This document shows, in pieces, positions 34,180 to 44,146 of a DNA stretch of 52,957 nt. The translations under genes were made by a program, and so were the position numbers. This DNA is from Pontibacter harenae (lineage in GTDB: Bacteria > Bacteroidota > Bacteroidia > Cytophagales > Hymenobacteraceae): assembly GCF_020907245.1 (NCBI RefSeq), contig NZ_JAJJWH010000027.1, positions 1 to 52,957 of the forward strand, written 5' to 3'. The notes beneath the pieces were generated by a model. It was not told the DNA's origin, made no database searches, and was given only the letters and a program-made list of their open reading frames with translations. How positions within the stretch are numbered: the stretch's first letter is position 1; each line of letters starts with the position of its first letter.

Positions 34180-34734
34180 ATGAACAAGGGTGTTAGAAAT
34201 TGGTCTTCATCTGTTTTGATTACATTGCTTGTTTTAGGGGTAAGCTATGTCGAAGTAAGGATATTAACTTATTCAAGCGTTGGCTTTAGTATCTCATTCA
34301 ACTTTTTACTAATGGCATGGTACACCATCCTGTTTAATCTGTTTAAACCAAAGATGGACTGGGGGTATTTTGAAGACAAGCCATTTGAAAAAGAAGGTAA
34401 ATTATACAAGTACTTCGGTGTCCATTTCTATAGAAAGATTCTGGTATGGATAGGATGGGAGAAGATGTATAGGCAAAAGAATCCAATGAAGGCTAATTTG
34501 ACTACCTTGAGAGCACGTGATTATAATACCAAGGAATCAGAATTTGGCCATTTAATCATAGCCATGATTGTATTCGCTTTCACTGTTTGGTTTACCAAAT
34601 CCTTAGATGAAGCAAAGTGGCTGATCATCACGAATCTATTTCTGAACATTTATCCAATTATTGTGCAGCGATATAACCGACCTAGGTATAGCAGAGTTAT
34701 TGGCTACAGATTAAGGCATCATTTAATTTTATAA
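34180..34734 (+). CDS. CrtO-like (glycosyl-carotenoid acyltransferase family) membrane protein
   Basis: 184 residues. Membrane segments at about 12-30, 38-55, 125-140 and 148-160. The FLNIYPIIVQRYNRPRYSR segment is the signature of the CrtO-like acyltransferase family (glycosyl-4,4'-diaponeurosporenoate acyltransferase and relatives), and KYFGVHFYRKILVWIG is also typical. In Staphylococcus CrtO completes staphyloxanthin; in Bacteroidota the substrate is unknown. It is the cargo of element C and is followed by terminus T4. Confidence 0.8.
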   Translation: MNKGVRNWSSSVLITLLVLGVSYVEVRILTYSSVGFSISFNFLLMAWYTILFNLFKPKMDWGYFEDKPFEKEGKLYKYFGVHFYRKILVWIGWEKMYRQKNPMKANLTTLRARDYNTKESEFGHLIIAMIVFAFTVWFTKSLDEAKWLIITNLFLNIYPIIVQRYNRPRYSRVIGYRLRHHLIL

Positions 34735-34825
34735 CTAGACAGGATGTTGAGTTGACAGGTGTCCAAGTTTGATAAACGTTACCACTCACAAAAGCTAAAA
34801 AGCATTTAATTTTTTTTTGCAAAGC

Positions 34826-34877
34826 CCGTTAGCCCTTTACATATTTGTCTCATTTAACCCTCCTTTTTCTGGGAAGC
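34826..34877 (+). repeat. Cargo-unit 3' terminus T4
   Basis: CGTTAGCCCTTTACATATTTG then TCTCATTTAACCCTCC and CTTTTTCTGGGAAGC. Closes the CrtO-like unit; compare T1, T2, T3 and T5. Confidence 0.75.
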
Positions 34878-35102
34878 TGGCACCATTTGTATTGTACAAA
34901 TAAGATATTAACTATCTGGGTGAAGATAGTTTGAAACCAAAGCTTTGACATCGAAATTATAAAGTGCTCTAATCTCTAGAATCTTCTATTCAGGAATTGA
35001 TTTAAGAGAAACGAGAGAATTCTGGTTCATCTTAACAATTTAGTAAAGGTTTTACAGCCAACTTCAATTTCTGTTTCCAATATCTTTGAGGAAAATATAG
35101 AA

Positions 35103-35672
35103 ATGGAAGTGTTAAGGGCAGATACTGAATTAATTGAAAGAATAAAGCAGCTGGATGATTCCAATGCCTTCAAAGAAATCTTCGAAAAATATTGGGAATC
35201 CCTTTATGCTTCTGCCTTCAAGAGGTTGAAGTCACAGGATGAATGCAGCGATATTGTTCAAGAGATTTTTGCCGACATGTGGAAGAGAAGAAACAGCCTT
35301 AGAGTCACAGGAAGCTTGAATTCCTATTTGCATACAGCAGTAAAGTACCATGTATTCAAAGTTATTGAGAACAGACGCTGGGAGAGGGATATAAGCTCAC
35401 CTGAGAATCTCCACATAAGTGTTTGTGATGCTAGCTTAGAATTTGAAGAGCTTTTCGAAGTACTTGAAATTGCGCTTGACAAACTTCCGGAAAGGCAGCA
35501 GTTAATTTTTAGAATGAGTCGCTTCGAAGGACTAAAAAGCCATGAGATTGCCGATGCTCTTAATATTTCACAGCAGACAGTCCATAATAACCTCCACAAG
35601 TCCTTGACTGTTTTACGTGCTGAGCTAAAGGATTATGCCCCATCTTTACTGTTCCTCACCTTGCTTAATTAA
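35103..35672 (+). CDS. FecI-type ECF sigma factor
   Basis: 189 residues. Region 2: FKEIFEKYWESLYASAFKRL with EIFADMWKRRNSL; region 4: LDKLPERQQLIFRMSRFEGLKSHEIADALNISQQTVHNNLHKSL. This is the form that precedes FecR and SusC/SusD pairs in Bacteroidota and turns on the downstream transport operon when its substrate binds the outer-membrane receptor. FecR follows after about 220 bp of untranslated sequence. Confidence 0.92.
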   Translation: MEVLRADTELIERIKQLDDSNAFKEIFEKYWESLYASAFKRLKSQDECSDIVQEIFADMWKRRNSLRVTGSLNSYLHTAVKYHVFKVIENRRWERDISSPENLHISVCDASLEFEELFEVLEIALDKLPERQQLIFRMSRFEGLKSHEIADALNISQQTVHNNLHKSLTVLRAELKDYAPSLLFLTLLN

Positions 35673-35893
35673 GCTGTTGTCATCCAGTTTTCACTAATCG
35701 TGTCAGCATACGGCTCTTAGTCCTTTAGATTAATGCCTGAGCAACGATATTCCCCCAAAGCCCCTTAGTAGTTACGATCAATTGCAAGTTGTCCAGTGTA
35801 GACACTTTATTAATATCAAAAATTAATGATTAAGCTTATGTTAAATATGTAAAGCGGTATTTAACAAACGCTTAATCAAATTCAGAGGTAGTG

Positions 35894-36901
35894 ATGCTCC
35901 CTTTTTATCACTTACCTACAATGAATGGAGAAAAGCCGAGTAGCAGCCAAATCGAGCTTCTTATTGCCAAAGCTTTAAGAGGGAGGCTTTCTGAAGAGGA
36001 GAAGGTTTTGTTAGATCGTTGGTATGATGATCAGGAAAATCAGGAGGCGGCTGTCTACACGAAATTAAGTAAAGAGCAGTTTCAGGAAGAGCTATTCAAA
36101 AGAACTCTTCAGAGAATGCAGTCACCAGTAGGTAAGAAAAAGCCCCTAGTGCGCAGGTGGCTCCGAATCGCCGCCTCTATTGTTTTCGCTCTAGCCTGCA
36201 TGACCTGGTTCTACCAATATCAAGCACGAAATACTACACCTGTTCAATCGGCTCAAGCCTTATCCGACACTTATAGCAGTGGTCCAGGAGTAAGAAAAAA
36301 GCTTGAGCTGCCAGATGGTTCTGTCGCCTATCTTAATAGTAATAGCCAGCTTTTGGTTTATCGGGACTTTTCGCAGGAAAGGAGAGTGGAACTTACCGGA
36401 GAAGCCTTTTTTGATATAAAGAAAAACAAGGGCCAAGCCTTTGTTGTCGAGACAGAAGGCCTGATAACTAAGGTGCTGGGTACATCCTTCAGTGTTTCTT
36501 CTCATCAGGTTGAGTTAGAGAAGGTCTCTGTGAAAACAGGCAAAGTGCGGGTAGAGGAGAAGAGCCAGGGCACGTCTGTTTTCCTTGCCCCTAACCAGCA
36601 AGGTGTATTCCATAAAGGTGAGCTTACGAAGGCTGAGATAAAGCACCCGGAGAGTGTTTTCGGATGGACAGAGGGTAAGCTGATCTTTGACAAAACGCCT
36701 TTACAGGAAATAGCACCTAAACTGGAGGCCTGGTATGGAGTGCAGGTCACCGTTTCTGTTGAATCAGATGCCCCTTGCCAGCTTACCGGCACCTATACCA
36801 ATCTGTCGCTGGAAGAACTGATGGAGTTGATTCGGTTCTCTGTCAATATTGACTACAAGATAGACGGCAAGAAGCTTATCATAAGAGCCAAAGGTTGCTA
36901 A
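35894..36901 (+). CDS. FecR family anti-sigma factor
   Basis: 335 residues from the ATG at 35894 (AGAGGTAGTG just before); MNGEKPSSSQIE at 35921 is an alternative start. Residues 1-80 form a cytoplasmic sigma-binding part (LSEEEKVLLDRWYDDQEN), residue 90 region WLRIAASIVFALACMTWFY is the membrane segment, and the periplasmic FecR domain (GVRKKLELPDGSVAYLNSNS ... FDIKKNKGQAFVVETEGLITKVLGTSFSV) is followed by a C-terminal secretin/STN-like domain (LQEIAPKLEAWYGVQVTV) that contacts the receptor. Confidence 0.9.
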   Translation: MLPFYHLPTMNGEKPSSSQIELLIAKALRGRLSEEEKVLLDRWYDDQENQEAAVYTKLSKEQFQEELFKRTLQRMQSPVGKKKPLVRRWLRIAASIVFALACMTWFYQYQARNTTPVQSAQALSDTYSSGPGVRKKLELPDGSVAYLNSNSQLLVYRDFSQERRVELTGEAFFDIKKNKGQAFVVETEGLITKVLGTSFSVSSHQVELEKVSVKTGKVRVEEKSQGTSVFLAPNQQGVFHKGELTKAEIKHPESVFGWTEGKLIFDKTPLQEIAPKLEAWYGVQVTVSVESDAPCQLTGTYTNLSLEELMELIRFSVNIDYKIDGKKLIIRAKGC

Positions 36902-36980
36902 AACTGTAGCGACTGTAGTTCGCTTTTCAAAGGGTTATGCTAGCTGACATATATAATTAATTTCTAATGAAACCGAGAAA

Positions 36981-39900
36981 ATGAAAAAACATTTGTGCAT
37001 CTTATTCCTCAGGCTGACGATGCGGATCTTCATCATAGGGTTTATAGCCTATGTGGGAACCTCTATCAGCTTTGCAAGCGAAGTGAAGGGGCAAGACCTA
37101 AGGGAGACCTTTGTCAGGTTTGATAGACAGTCTCCTACTGTTGAAAGCCTTTTTCACGAAGTCGAAAAACAGACCCAGTTTAAATTCTCCTACAAGAGTG
37201 ACTTGGACCTTCGTCAGACAGTCAGACTGCCTAAGAGAGAAATAGACTTGGAGAGTCTTCTTCAATCCGTCTCAAAACGGACAGGATTCACTTTTAAGCA
37301 AATAAACTATACCATCGGGGTGAATATAAGGCCGGTTGAAAGCCCCGGTGCAAAACAGATAAAAGACATAACTGTAAGGGGTAAAATAACAGATGAGAAA
37401 GGAGTCGCTCTTCCTGGCGCTACTGTGTCGGTAGAGGGTACTGCCAAAGGCACTGTTACGGATTCCGACGGCAATTACATACTTGATATAAACTCTGATG
37501 CGGTTTTAGTTGCCAGTTACTTAGGGTACGTAACACAGCGAATCCAGGTTCAGGGAAGAGAAGTCCTGAATATTGCTTTGATAGAGGATAATGCTGCACT
37601 GGACGAAGTGGTGGTGGTAGGTTTTGGTACGCAAAGAAAAGCCAGTTTGGTAGGGGCCCAGTCCTCTGTGGAAGCCGAGGCTCTACAGGTGCCGACAGCA
37701 AATCTGACCAATGCATTGGCAGGGCGAATATCGGGAGTTATCGGAGTGCAGCGGACTGGCGAACCCGGTTTTGACGATTCTGACATTTGGATACGAGGTA
37801 TCTCCACTTTCAGTCAGGGGCTTAGTAAGCCGCTTGTGCTGGTAGATGGCACTCCGAGGGCAATGGCGAACGTAGACCCTGAAGATATAGAAAGCTTTAC
37901 TGTTCTAAAAGATGCCTCCGCGACTGCTGTGTATGGCGTTAGGGGAGCCAATGGCGTCGTTATCATCAAAACGAAGAGAGGAACGCCAGGCAAACCTAAG
38001 TTTTCATTCCGTTACTACGAAGGAGTGACAAAGTTCACTAAACTGCCTGAGTTTGCAGACGGGCCAACCTACATGCGCATGTCTAACGAGGCTATAGTAA
38101 ATCGAGGAGGTGCGCCCATTTACAGTAATGAGGCTATCTCGATGACAGAGCAGGGTACGGATCCTTACCTGTATCCGAACGTAGACTGGATGGATGCTCT
38201 TTTCAACGATTTCGGGCACCAGCGCAGAGCCAACCTAAACATCAGCGGAGGGTCTGAAAGTGCCACTTATTATGTGGGAACGAGCTTCTTCGATGAGGTG
38301 GGCCTGTACAAGCAGGGCGATCTTGTGGATTATAATAACCAAATAGGGTATAAAAGGTATAATCTGACAACCAACCTCTCTGTTAAAGCTTCCAGCACCA
38401 CTAAAGTTGATTTAGGTGTACAGGGGTACTTGGCTAACGCTAATTATCCTGGAGCAGGCCAGGCAACCATCTTCGAGAAGGCATACTACGTTACCCCCAT
38501 CATTCACCCGGTGCACTACGAGAACGGGGAAATCGCCGACCAGCGCTCGGGGGCGCTGGATAACCCATACGGAAACCTTACCGCCACTGGTTACGCCAAC
38601 CAATGGAGGAACCAACTCTTCTCGAATCTAAGGGTAACACAGGATCTCCCGATGGTGTTAGACGGTCTTTCGGCAACAGCTATGTTCTCTTTTGATGTGT
38701 ACAATTACACAAGTATGCGCCGAACCAAAAGACCTGACACTTTTCTGGCAACAGGCCGCGATGAAAACGGTAACATGCTTTATGAGGAAACCTACAGGGG
38801 AGAGCGTTACCTGAACTTCAGCCGCAACAGTACGGGAGAACGCACCATCTACTTTGAAGGCGCCCTGAACTATGAAAAGTTCTTTAAGAAGCACGAGGTA
38901 AAAGGTATGCTGCTTTACAACCAGAGCGATATGCTTAACTCCCAGGCCGGGGACTTCAACAGCTCCCTTCCTTATCGCTATATGGGTGTTTCTGGTAGAG
39001 GCACGTATGGGTATGACAATAAGTATTTTCTGGAGTTGAACTTCGGGTACAACGGGTCTGAAAACTTTGCCCCCTCCAAACGCTTTGGTTTCTTTCCTTC
39101 TGTTGGTCTAGGCTGGGTTGTTAGCGAGGAAAAGTTCTTTGAGCCGATCTCTGGAGTTTTTCCAATGGCCAAGCTGCGTTTCTCGCATGGTATAGTGGGT
39201 AATAGCCAGATTACAGGCAGACGCTTTGCATATTTGTCAACAGTAGGTTCTACAACAGGATACTCATTCGGTAAAGACCGGGGTAACAACTATGGAGGGT
39301 ATGATATTGGAGAGTACGGGGTGGATGTAAGCTGGGAGACGGCTACTAAAACAAACGTGGGTATAGACTTATATAGCCTTAACAGCGATCTGAACTTACA
39401 GGTTGATTATTTCGAAGAACTAAGAGAAGGTATATTCCTGAACAGAAGTGCTGTTCCAGCTTATGTCGGCTTACAGAAAGCGCCTTATGGGAACCTGGGG
39501 ATTATCGAGAATAAAGGTATTGATGCAAGCCTGACCTACTCCAAGCGGTTCAATGACTTTTTTCTCCAGGCGATAGGGAACTTTACCTTCAGTAGAAATA
39601 AGATCATCGATAACGACCAGCCTTCGCCTACTTATCCATGGCTGGATCAGAGGGGAAGGAAAGTTGGGCAGCGCTTCGGTTTGAAAGCCTTAGGCCTGTT
39701 CGAAACAGAGGAGGAAATTGCCAATGGCCCGCTACACACTGGCACAGTCCAGCCGGGAGACATAATGTTCCAGGATGTCAACGGTGACGGCAAGATCGAT
39801 GACTTTGACCGTGTTCCGATTGGCTATGGTACCATTCCTGAGATTGTGTATGGCTTTGGGCTGACCCTGGGCTACAAGAATATTACGCTTTCTTCCTTAT

Positions 39901-40322
39901 TCCAGGGAGTCGGAAATGTAGATATATACATGAATGGCGAAGGGGTAACACCTTTCTCGGTTTCCATGAGCCGTGGCAACCTCCTAAGCAATATTGAAGA
40001 TCGGTGGACAGTTGACAACCCCCGTCAGGATGTGTTTTACCCCAGGCTCTCTGACGGTAGTCCAAACAACAACTACGCAACGAGCACCTGGTGGTTAAAG
40101 AACGGGCGCTACCTTCGCCTTAAAAACGTGCAGTTAAGCTATGGCTTGCCTAAGGCATTCGCACAAAGGCTTAAACTGGACAATGCCAGTATATTTTTGG
40201 CAGGCTTCAATGTGTTCACCTGGAGCCCGTTCAAGTTCTGGGATGTAGAGCTGGGGGATGGGAGAGGCACAGGCTACCCCAACATCGCTTCTTACACACT
40301 GGGTGTTGACCTGAAATTTTAA
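36981..40322 (+). CDS. SusC/RagA-type TonB-dependent receptor with STN domain
   Basis: 1113 residues. Signal segment at about 14-33, then an STN domain (about 50-125, VESLFHEVEKQTQFKFSYKS) that signals to FecR, a carboxypeptidase-D-like regulatory domain (130-205, ITDEKGVALPGATVSVEG), the plug (205-330, EDIESFTVLKDASATAVYGVRGANGV) and an outer-membrane beta-barrel with the closing strand YTLGVDLKF. It imports a large substrate with the SusD lipoprotein. The next gene starts 12 bp later, so they are one operon. Confidence 0.95.
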   Translation: MKKHLCILFLRLTMRIFIIGFIAYVGTSISFASEVKGQDLRETFVRFDRQSPTVESLFHEVEKQTQFKFSYKSDLDLRQTVRLPKREIDLESLLQSVSKRTGFTFKQINYTIGVNIRPVESPGAKQIKDITVRGKITDEKGVALPGATVSVEGTAKGTVTDSDGNYILDINSDAVLVASYLGYVTQRIQVQGREVLNIALIEDNAALDEVVVVGFGTQRKASLVGAQSSVEAEALQVPTANLTNALAGRISGVIGVQRTGEPGFDDSDIWIRGISTFSQGLSKPLVLVDGTPRAMANVDPEDIESFTVLKDASATAVYGVRGANGVVIIKTKRGTPGKPKFSFRYYEGVTKFTKLPEFADGPTYMRMSNEAIVNRGGAPIYSNEAISMTEQGTDPYLYPNVDWMDALFNDFGHQRRANLNISGGSESATYYVGTSFFDEVGLYKQGDLVDYNNQIGYKRYNLTTNLSVKASSTTKVDLGVQGYLANANYPGAGQATIFEKAYYVTPIIHPVHYENGEIADQRSGALDNPYGNLTATGYANQWRNQLFSNLRVTQDLPMVLDGLSATAMFSFDVYNYTSMRRTKRPDTFLATGRDENGNMLYEETYRGERYLNFSRNSTGERTIYFEGALNYEKFFKKHEVKGMLLYNQSDMLNSQAGDFNSSLPYRYMGVSGRGTYGYDNKYFLELNFGYNGSENFAPSKRFGFFPSVGLGWVVSEEKFFEPISGVFPMAKLRFSHGIVGNSQITGRRFAYLSTVGSTTGYSFGKDRGNNYGGYDIGEYGVDVSWETATKTNVGIDLYSLNSDLNLQVDYFEELREGIFLNRSAVPAYVGLQKAPYGNLGIIENKGIDASLTYSKRFNDFFLQAIGNFTFSRNKIIDNDQPSPTYPWLDQRGRKVGQRFGLKALGLFETEEEIANGPLHTGTVQPGDIMFQDVNGDGKIDDFDRVPIGYGTIPEIVYGFGLTLGYKNITLSSLFQGVGNVDIYMNGEGVTPFSVSMSRGNLLSNIEDRWTVDNPRQDVFYPRLSDGSPNNNYATSTWWLKNGRYLRLKNVQLSYGLPKAFAQRLKLDNASIFLAGFNVFTWSPFKFWDVELGDGRGTGYPNIASYTLGVDLKF

Positions 40323-40334
40323 ACTTAAATAGAG

Positions 40335-42203
40335 ATGAAAAACATAAAATCAATAAAAAGGCCTGGGGGCTTGTTATCAGTTGTGGTGTTTTTGATACTA
40401 ATATTCACTTCCACGGCTTGTGAGAACGAATTCCTGGATCAGGTGCCAGATGATATTATGACAATGGAAGAGGTGTTCAGCAGAAAGGACCTATCCGAGT
40501 CGTACCTGGCCAATGTATACAACTATGTTAGAGACGAGGCCCACAGGACGAACAATACCCCATGGGATGTGGTTTCGGACGATATTGATGTATCCCAAAG
40601 AAACAATCCGTACAGGGTGAACCTCGGTAACTGGAGCGCAGCCTCAAACTACTGGGTTTTCTGGGATCACTATTATAAAGGAATCAGGTCAGCCACCACT
40701 TTTCTGAATAATATAGATGGAAATGAGCAGATTTTACAGGACAGAGAGGGAGCAAACCTTATTAAGCAGTATAAAGCGGAAGCCAGGTTTTTAAGGGCCT
40801 TCTTTTACTTTGAGCTCCTAAAGCAGTATGGGCCTGTCATCATCTTAGGAGATGAGGCTGTAGCCCCGGATCTGTCTACCGACCACGCAAGTATGCAGAT
40901 GAGCCGAACGCCTTTTGATGCATGCGTTGATTACATTGTAAAGGAGTTAGATATGGCGGCCCAGGACTTGCCCCTACACTTTACACTACAGCCGGAAAGG
41001 GATTATGGCAGGGCTACAAAGATGCTGTGTCTGGCAGTGAAGAGCCGTATGCTGCTGTACGCAGCGAGCCCTTTATTTAATGGCAATTCAGATTACAGCA
41101 ATTTCGTAAACCCTGATGGAACGCCCCTGATGAATACTTCTTTCTCTGCTGAGAAGTGGAAGAGAGCTGCGGATGCTGCCAAAGAAATCATTGACTTGGC
41201 CGAGTCACAAGGGCTTTTGGCGCTTTACAAAAAGAGCGGAGCCGACGGGGCGTTTGATCCTTTCCTCTCTTACAGGGATCTGTTCCTGGATCCGTGGAAC
41301 TCTGAGTGGATCTTTGCAAGAAACTCGAACTCACTATCCAGCTACGAACGATCCTTAACACCTCGATTGGCCAACGGATTCGCCAGCATGGGTGCAACCC
41401 AGCAGCTTGTGGATGCTTACCAGATGGCTAACGGCGAGGCTCCTATATCAGGATACAACACCGATGGATCTCCTGTCATCAATCCTTTATCGGGATATTC
41501 AGAGGCAGGCTTTTCGACTGAGGCTGGTAAGTACACCAAGGCTAATACCTTCAACATGTATGTAAACCGGGAGCCAAGATTCTACGCATCGGTGATCTAT
41601 AGCGGAAGCGACTGGATAAATACAACTTCCAGCTTGGGTGTAAGAGAGGTAGAATTATGGTATAGCGGAGAATCGGGAAAGGGAGGATCTCATGACTACT
41701 CTGAAACTGGTTACCTGTTCCGAAAGAATGTGCACCCAGACAGTAACCCTAGAGAAAGCAAGTATGTTGCCAGGCCATTGGTGATGTATCGCTACGCCGA
41801 GATACTGCTGAATTATGTAGAAGCGCTGAATGAATACAGTGCTGGGCACGCTGATGTACTGCGCTACCTCAATATGATAAGAGAGCGAGGCGGTATACCA
41901 AGCTATACCTCAGATAATGGGAAAAGCGGGATGAGAGAAAGGATCTGGAAAGAGAGAAGAGTAGAGCTGGCTATGGAGCATCTTCGCTACTTTGATACCA
42001 GAAGGTGGAAGATTGCAGAACAGACCGATGCAGGACCGTTCTGGGGGATGAATGTAAACGCTGGTAACTATGCCACTGACCCTAATTTTTTCCAAAGAAC
42101 CGTGTTTGAAAACAGAGTATTCAGAAAAGCGTTCTACTTTTTCCCTATTCCTCAGCGCGAAGTAGAAAGAAATCCTAATTGTGTGCAGAACCCTGGTTGG
42201 TAA
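40335..42203 (+). CDS. SusD/RagB-type outer-membrane lipoprotein
   Basis: 622 residues. Lipobox FTSTAC; then CENEFLDQVPDDIMT, the usual SusD beginning. The TPR-type helical body (AEARFLRAFFYFELLKQYG) and the C-terminal substrate-binding part (VMYRYAEILLNYVEALNEY) are clear. It sits as a lid on the SusC pore and captures the substrate outside the cell. Substrate cannot be told from the sequence; the downstream enzymes suggest a phosphoester. Confidence 0.95.
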   Translation: MKNIKSIKRPGGLLSVVVFLILIFTSTACENEFLDQVPDDIMTMEEVFSRKDLSESYLANVYNYVRDEAHRTNNTPWDVVSDDIDVSQRNNPYRVNLGNWSAASNYWVFWDHYYKGIRSATTFLNNIDGNEQILQDREGANLIKQYKAEARFLRAFFYFELLKQYGPVIILGDEAVAPDLSTDHASMQMSRTPFDACVDYIVKELDMAAQDLPLHFTLQPERDYGRATKMLCLAVKSRMLLYAASPLFNGNSDYSNFVNPDGTPLMNTSFSAEKWKRAADAAKEIIDLAESQGLLALYKKSGADGAFDPFLSYRDLFLDPWNSEWIFARNSNSLSSYERSLTPRLANGFASMGATQQLVDAYQMANGEAPISGYNTDGSPVINPLSGYSEAGFSTEAGKYTKANTFNMYVNREPRFYASVIYSGSDWINTTSSLGVREVELWYSGESGKGGSHDYSETGYLFRKNVHPDSNPRESKYVARPLVMYRYAEILLNYVEALNEYSAGHADVLRYLNMIRERGGIPSYTSDNGKSGMRERIWKERRVELAMEHLRYFDTRRWKIAEQTDAGPFWGMNVNAGNYATDPNFFQRTVFENRVFRKAFYFFPIPQREVERNPNCVQNPGW

Positions 42204-42220
42204 TTTTTAAAATAAATCAA

Positions 42221-43198
42221 ATGAAGCTAAACTATAAATTTAATTGGCTACTCCTCGCTGCCGTCCTTCAATGCCTTTATGCCTGTAGCCCGGAAGAGTT
42301 TGAGGTTCCTAATGCTGCGTCTTTCTCGAAAGTCTTTCTGCAGGATGCCATAGAAAACCCTGTACAGTATTCCTATGCCATGAAGGATGAGTGGCATAGC
42401 ATAAAGCTGGGCGTAGGTTATGGAGGCGTGAACTTTCAGAATCAGGACATAACCGTAAATCTTGAGGCCACTACGGCGCTGGTTGATGAATTTAATGCCT
42501 TGAACGGTACTGATTACCCCGCTATGCCAGAAGGAAGTTACCGAATAAGTGCTAATGCAGTAGTACTTGCAGCAGGTAAATCTAGCAGTAACAGCATCAG
42601 CATCGAGGTTAACCCGCTAAAGCTTACAGGTCCACGACCTCATTTACTGCCCGTAACGATAAAGGATGTAAGTGGCGATGTGCAGGTGAATGAGGAATTG
42701 AAAACAGTTTATTACCTCGTATCGGGTGAGTTCGATGAGAATCCTTACGAGAAGTTCTCTCAGGAGAACTGGACAGTTCACAGTTATTCCTCGGATGAGA
42801 ATGATGGCTCTAGAACTGGTGGCAGAGCACGACACTCCTTTGACGGAAGCCTGGATACTTTCTGGCATTCGCAGTGGAGAAGGGACGCTAACGGCAACCG
42901 CCCGGGGCACCCGCATTTTGTTGCCATAGACATGAATGAGAGCAAAATGATTCATGGCTTGGAAATATTTGGCAGGGTGAACCAGGTCGGTGGAAACGGT
43001 AACCCGCGTGATATAGTAGTCGAGATAAGCACTGATGGTGAAAGCTGGGTAGAGACGGATAGCTATGTATTGGAAAACACTGCTTCCAATACCATTTATT
43101 TCCCTACTGCAATGGAGGCAAGGTATTTTAGAATCACCATCAACGCAAGCCACCAGGATGTGTACAGAACGCACGTAGCCGAGATAAAGGCATTTTAG
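42221..43198 (+). CDS. DUF1735 and F5/8 type C domain lipoprotein
   Basis: 325 residues from MKLNYKFNW (42221); a longer frame from 42179 overlaps susD. Lipobox LYACS. Residues 25-165 resemble DUF1735 (BT_3987-like, NLEATTALVDEFNALNGTDY), a surface-glycan-binding-type beta-sandwich; residues 175-325 are a discoidin/F5/8 type C domain (GGRARHSFDGSLDTFWHSQW, then GLEIFGRVNQVGGNGNPRD). It probably binds the ligand on the cell surface for the SusC/SusD pair. A hairpin follows before the next gene. Confidence 0.88.
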   Translation: MKLNYKFNWLLLAAVLQCLYACSPEEFEVPNAASFSKVFLQDAIENPVQYSYAMKDEWHSIKLGVGYGGVNFQNQDITVNLEATTALVDEFNALNGTDYPAMPEGSYRISANAVVLAAGKSSSNSISIEVNPLKLTGPRPHLLPVTIKDVSGDVQVNEELKTVYYLVSGEFDENPYEKFSQENWTVHSYSSDENDGSRTGGRARHSFDGSLDTFWHSQWRRDANGNRPGHPHFVAIDMNESKMIHGLEIFGRVNQVGGNGNPRDIVVEISTDGESWVETDSYVLENTASNTIYFPTAMEARYFRITINASHQDVYRTHVAEIKAF

Positions 43199-43212
43199 CA
43201 CAGCAAATGGCA

Positions 43213-43246
43213 CTACCCATAAAGTATTTGGGTGCTTTATGGGTAG
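43213..43246 (+). terminator. Hairpin between the DUF1735 and EEP genes
   Basis: Perfect 12-bp stem CTACCCATAAAG / CTTTATGGGTAG with a 10-base loop, without a T-run. Could attenuate or stabilise the message between the SusCD part and the two enzymes. Confidence 0.65.
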
Positions 43247-43291
43247 CTCCCTTTATGTGGCTCTGTTAATTTAAGTAACCTAAGTACTAGT

Positions 43292-44146
43292 ATGCTGATT
43301 CGATCATCCAATAGAATACAATGCCTGTTTTATTACCTTTTTCTGTCTTTGCTACTTTTCTCCTGCCAAAGAGACGAAAGCGACGAGGAAAGCACCGAAG
43401 TAATACCTGTAAAAGAAACCCTCCCTCTTAAAGTGATGACCTATAACATCTGGGGGGCAAGACCCGGTGGTATCCCGAACCTCCAGGAAATTGCCGATGT
43501 CATTAAGCGCGTAAAGCCGGATTTGGTTGCCTTGCAGGAAGTGGATGCCTATACCAGTAGAAACGGGGTAAATGTACATGTAGCCAGGGAGCTAGCCGGG
43601 CTGTGTGGCATGGAGTATTTCTTTGCGAAGGCCATTAACAACTATGGCGGGGAGTATGGCGACGCCGTATTATCCAGGTTTCCTATTAAAGATTCAAAAG
43701 CCTATAGTTTGAGTGTTGTGCCTGAGCTGGGAGGGGAGCAAAGGTCGGTTGCCCGCATAACAGTAGAAGTAGGAGGGGAGGAGTTCTACTTTATCAGCAC
43801 CCATTTCGACCACCTTAGCAACGAGGCAAACCGTATACGACAGGCCGAAGAGTTTGCAAGTCTGATCCGAAGCTTTGACAAGCCTGTTATTGTAGGGGCC
43901 GATTTCAATGCTTTACCCGAGTCTGAAACTGTACGCATACTGCGTACGCAACTCGTGCTAGGGTGTAGAAACAATAACTGCAGCCAACCTACATTCTCCA
44001 CCTCTAACCCTAATAGGGTGATCGATTACATCATGTACACGGCCCTGGAAAAGCTGACTGTCTCAAACTATGAGGTTCCGCAGTGGGCGTACCGGGAGTC
44101 TGACCATTATCCTGTAGTTGCCGCCTTTGAGTATAAACCCGATTAA
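43292..44146 (+). CDS. Endonuclease/exonuclease/phosphatase family lipoprotein
   Basis: 284 residues. Lipobox LLFSC. EEP motifs in order: LKVMTYNIWG, LVALQEVDAY (Glu metal ligand), GDAVLSRFPI, YFISTHFDHL (His), IVGADFNALP (Asp/Asn), IDYIMY and ESDHYPV (His). These residues build the single-metal site of Mg2+-dependent phosphodiesterases (DNases, sphingomyelinases, inositol phosphatases). A membrane-anchored exported form would cleave phosphodiesters outside the cytoplasm. Its stop overlaps the start of the metallophosphoesterase gene (TAATG). Confidence 0.92.
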   Translation: MLIRSSNRIQCLFYYLFLSLLLFSCQRDESDEESTEVIPVKETLPLKVMTYNIWGARPGGIPNLQEIADVIKRVKPDLVALQEVDAYTSRNGVNVHVARELAGLCGMEYFFAKAINNYGGEYGDAVLSRFPIKDSKAYSLSVVPELGGEQRSVARITVEVGGEEFYFISTHFDHLSNEANRIRQAEEFASLIRSFDKPVIVGADFNALPESETVRILRTQLVLGCRNNNCSQPTFSTSNPNRVIDYIMYTALEKLTVSNYEVPQWAYRESDHYPVVAAFEYKPD

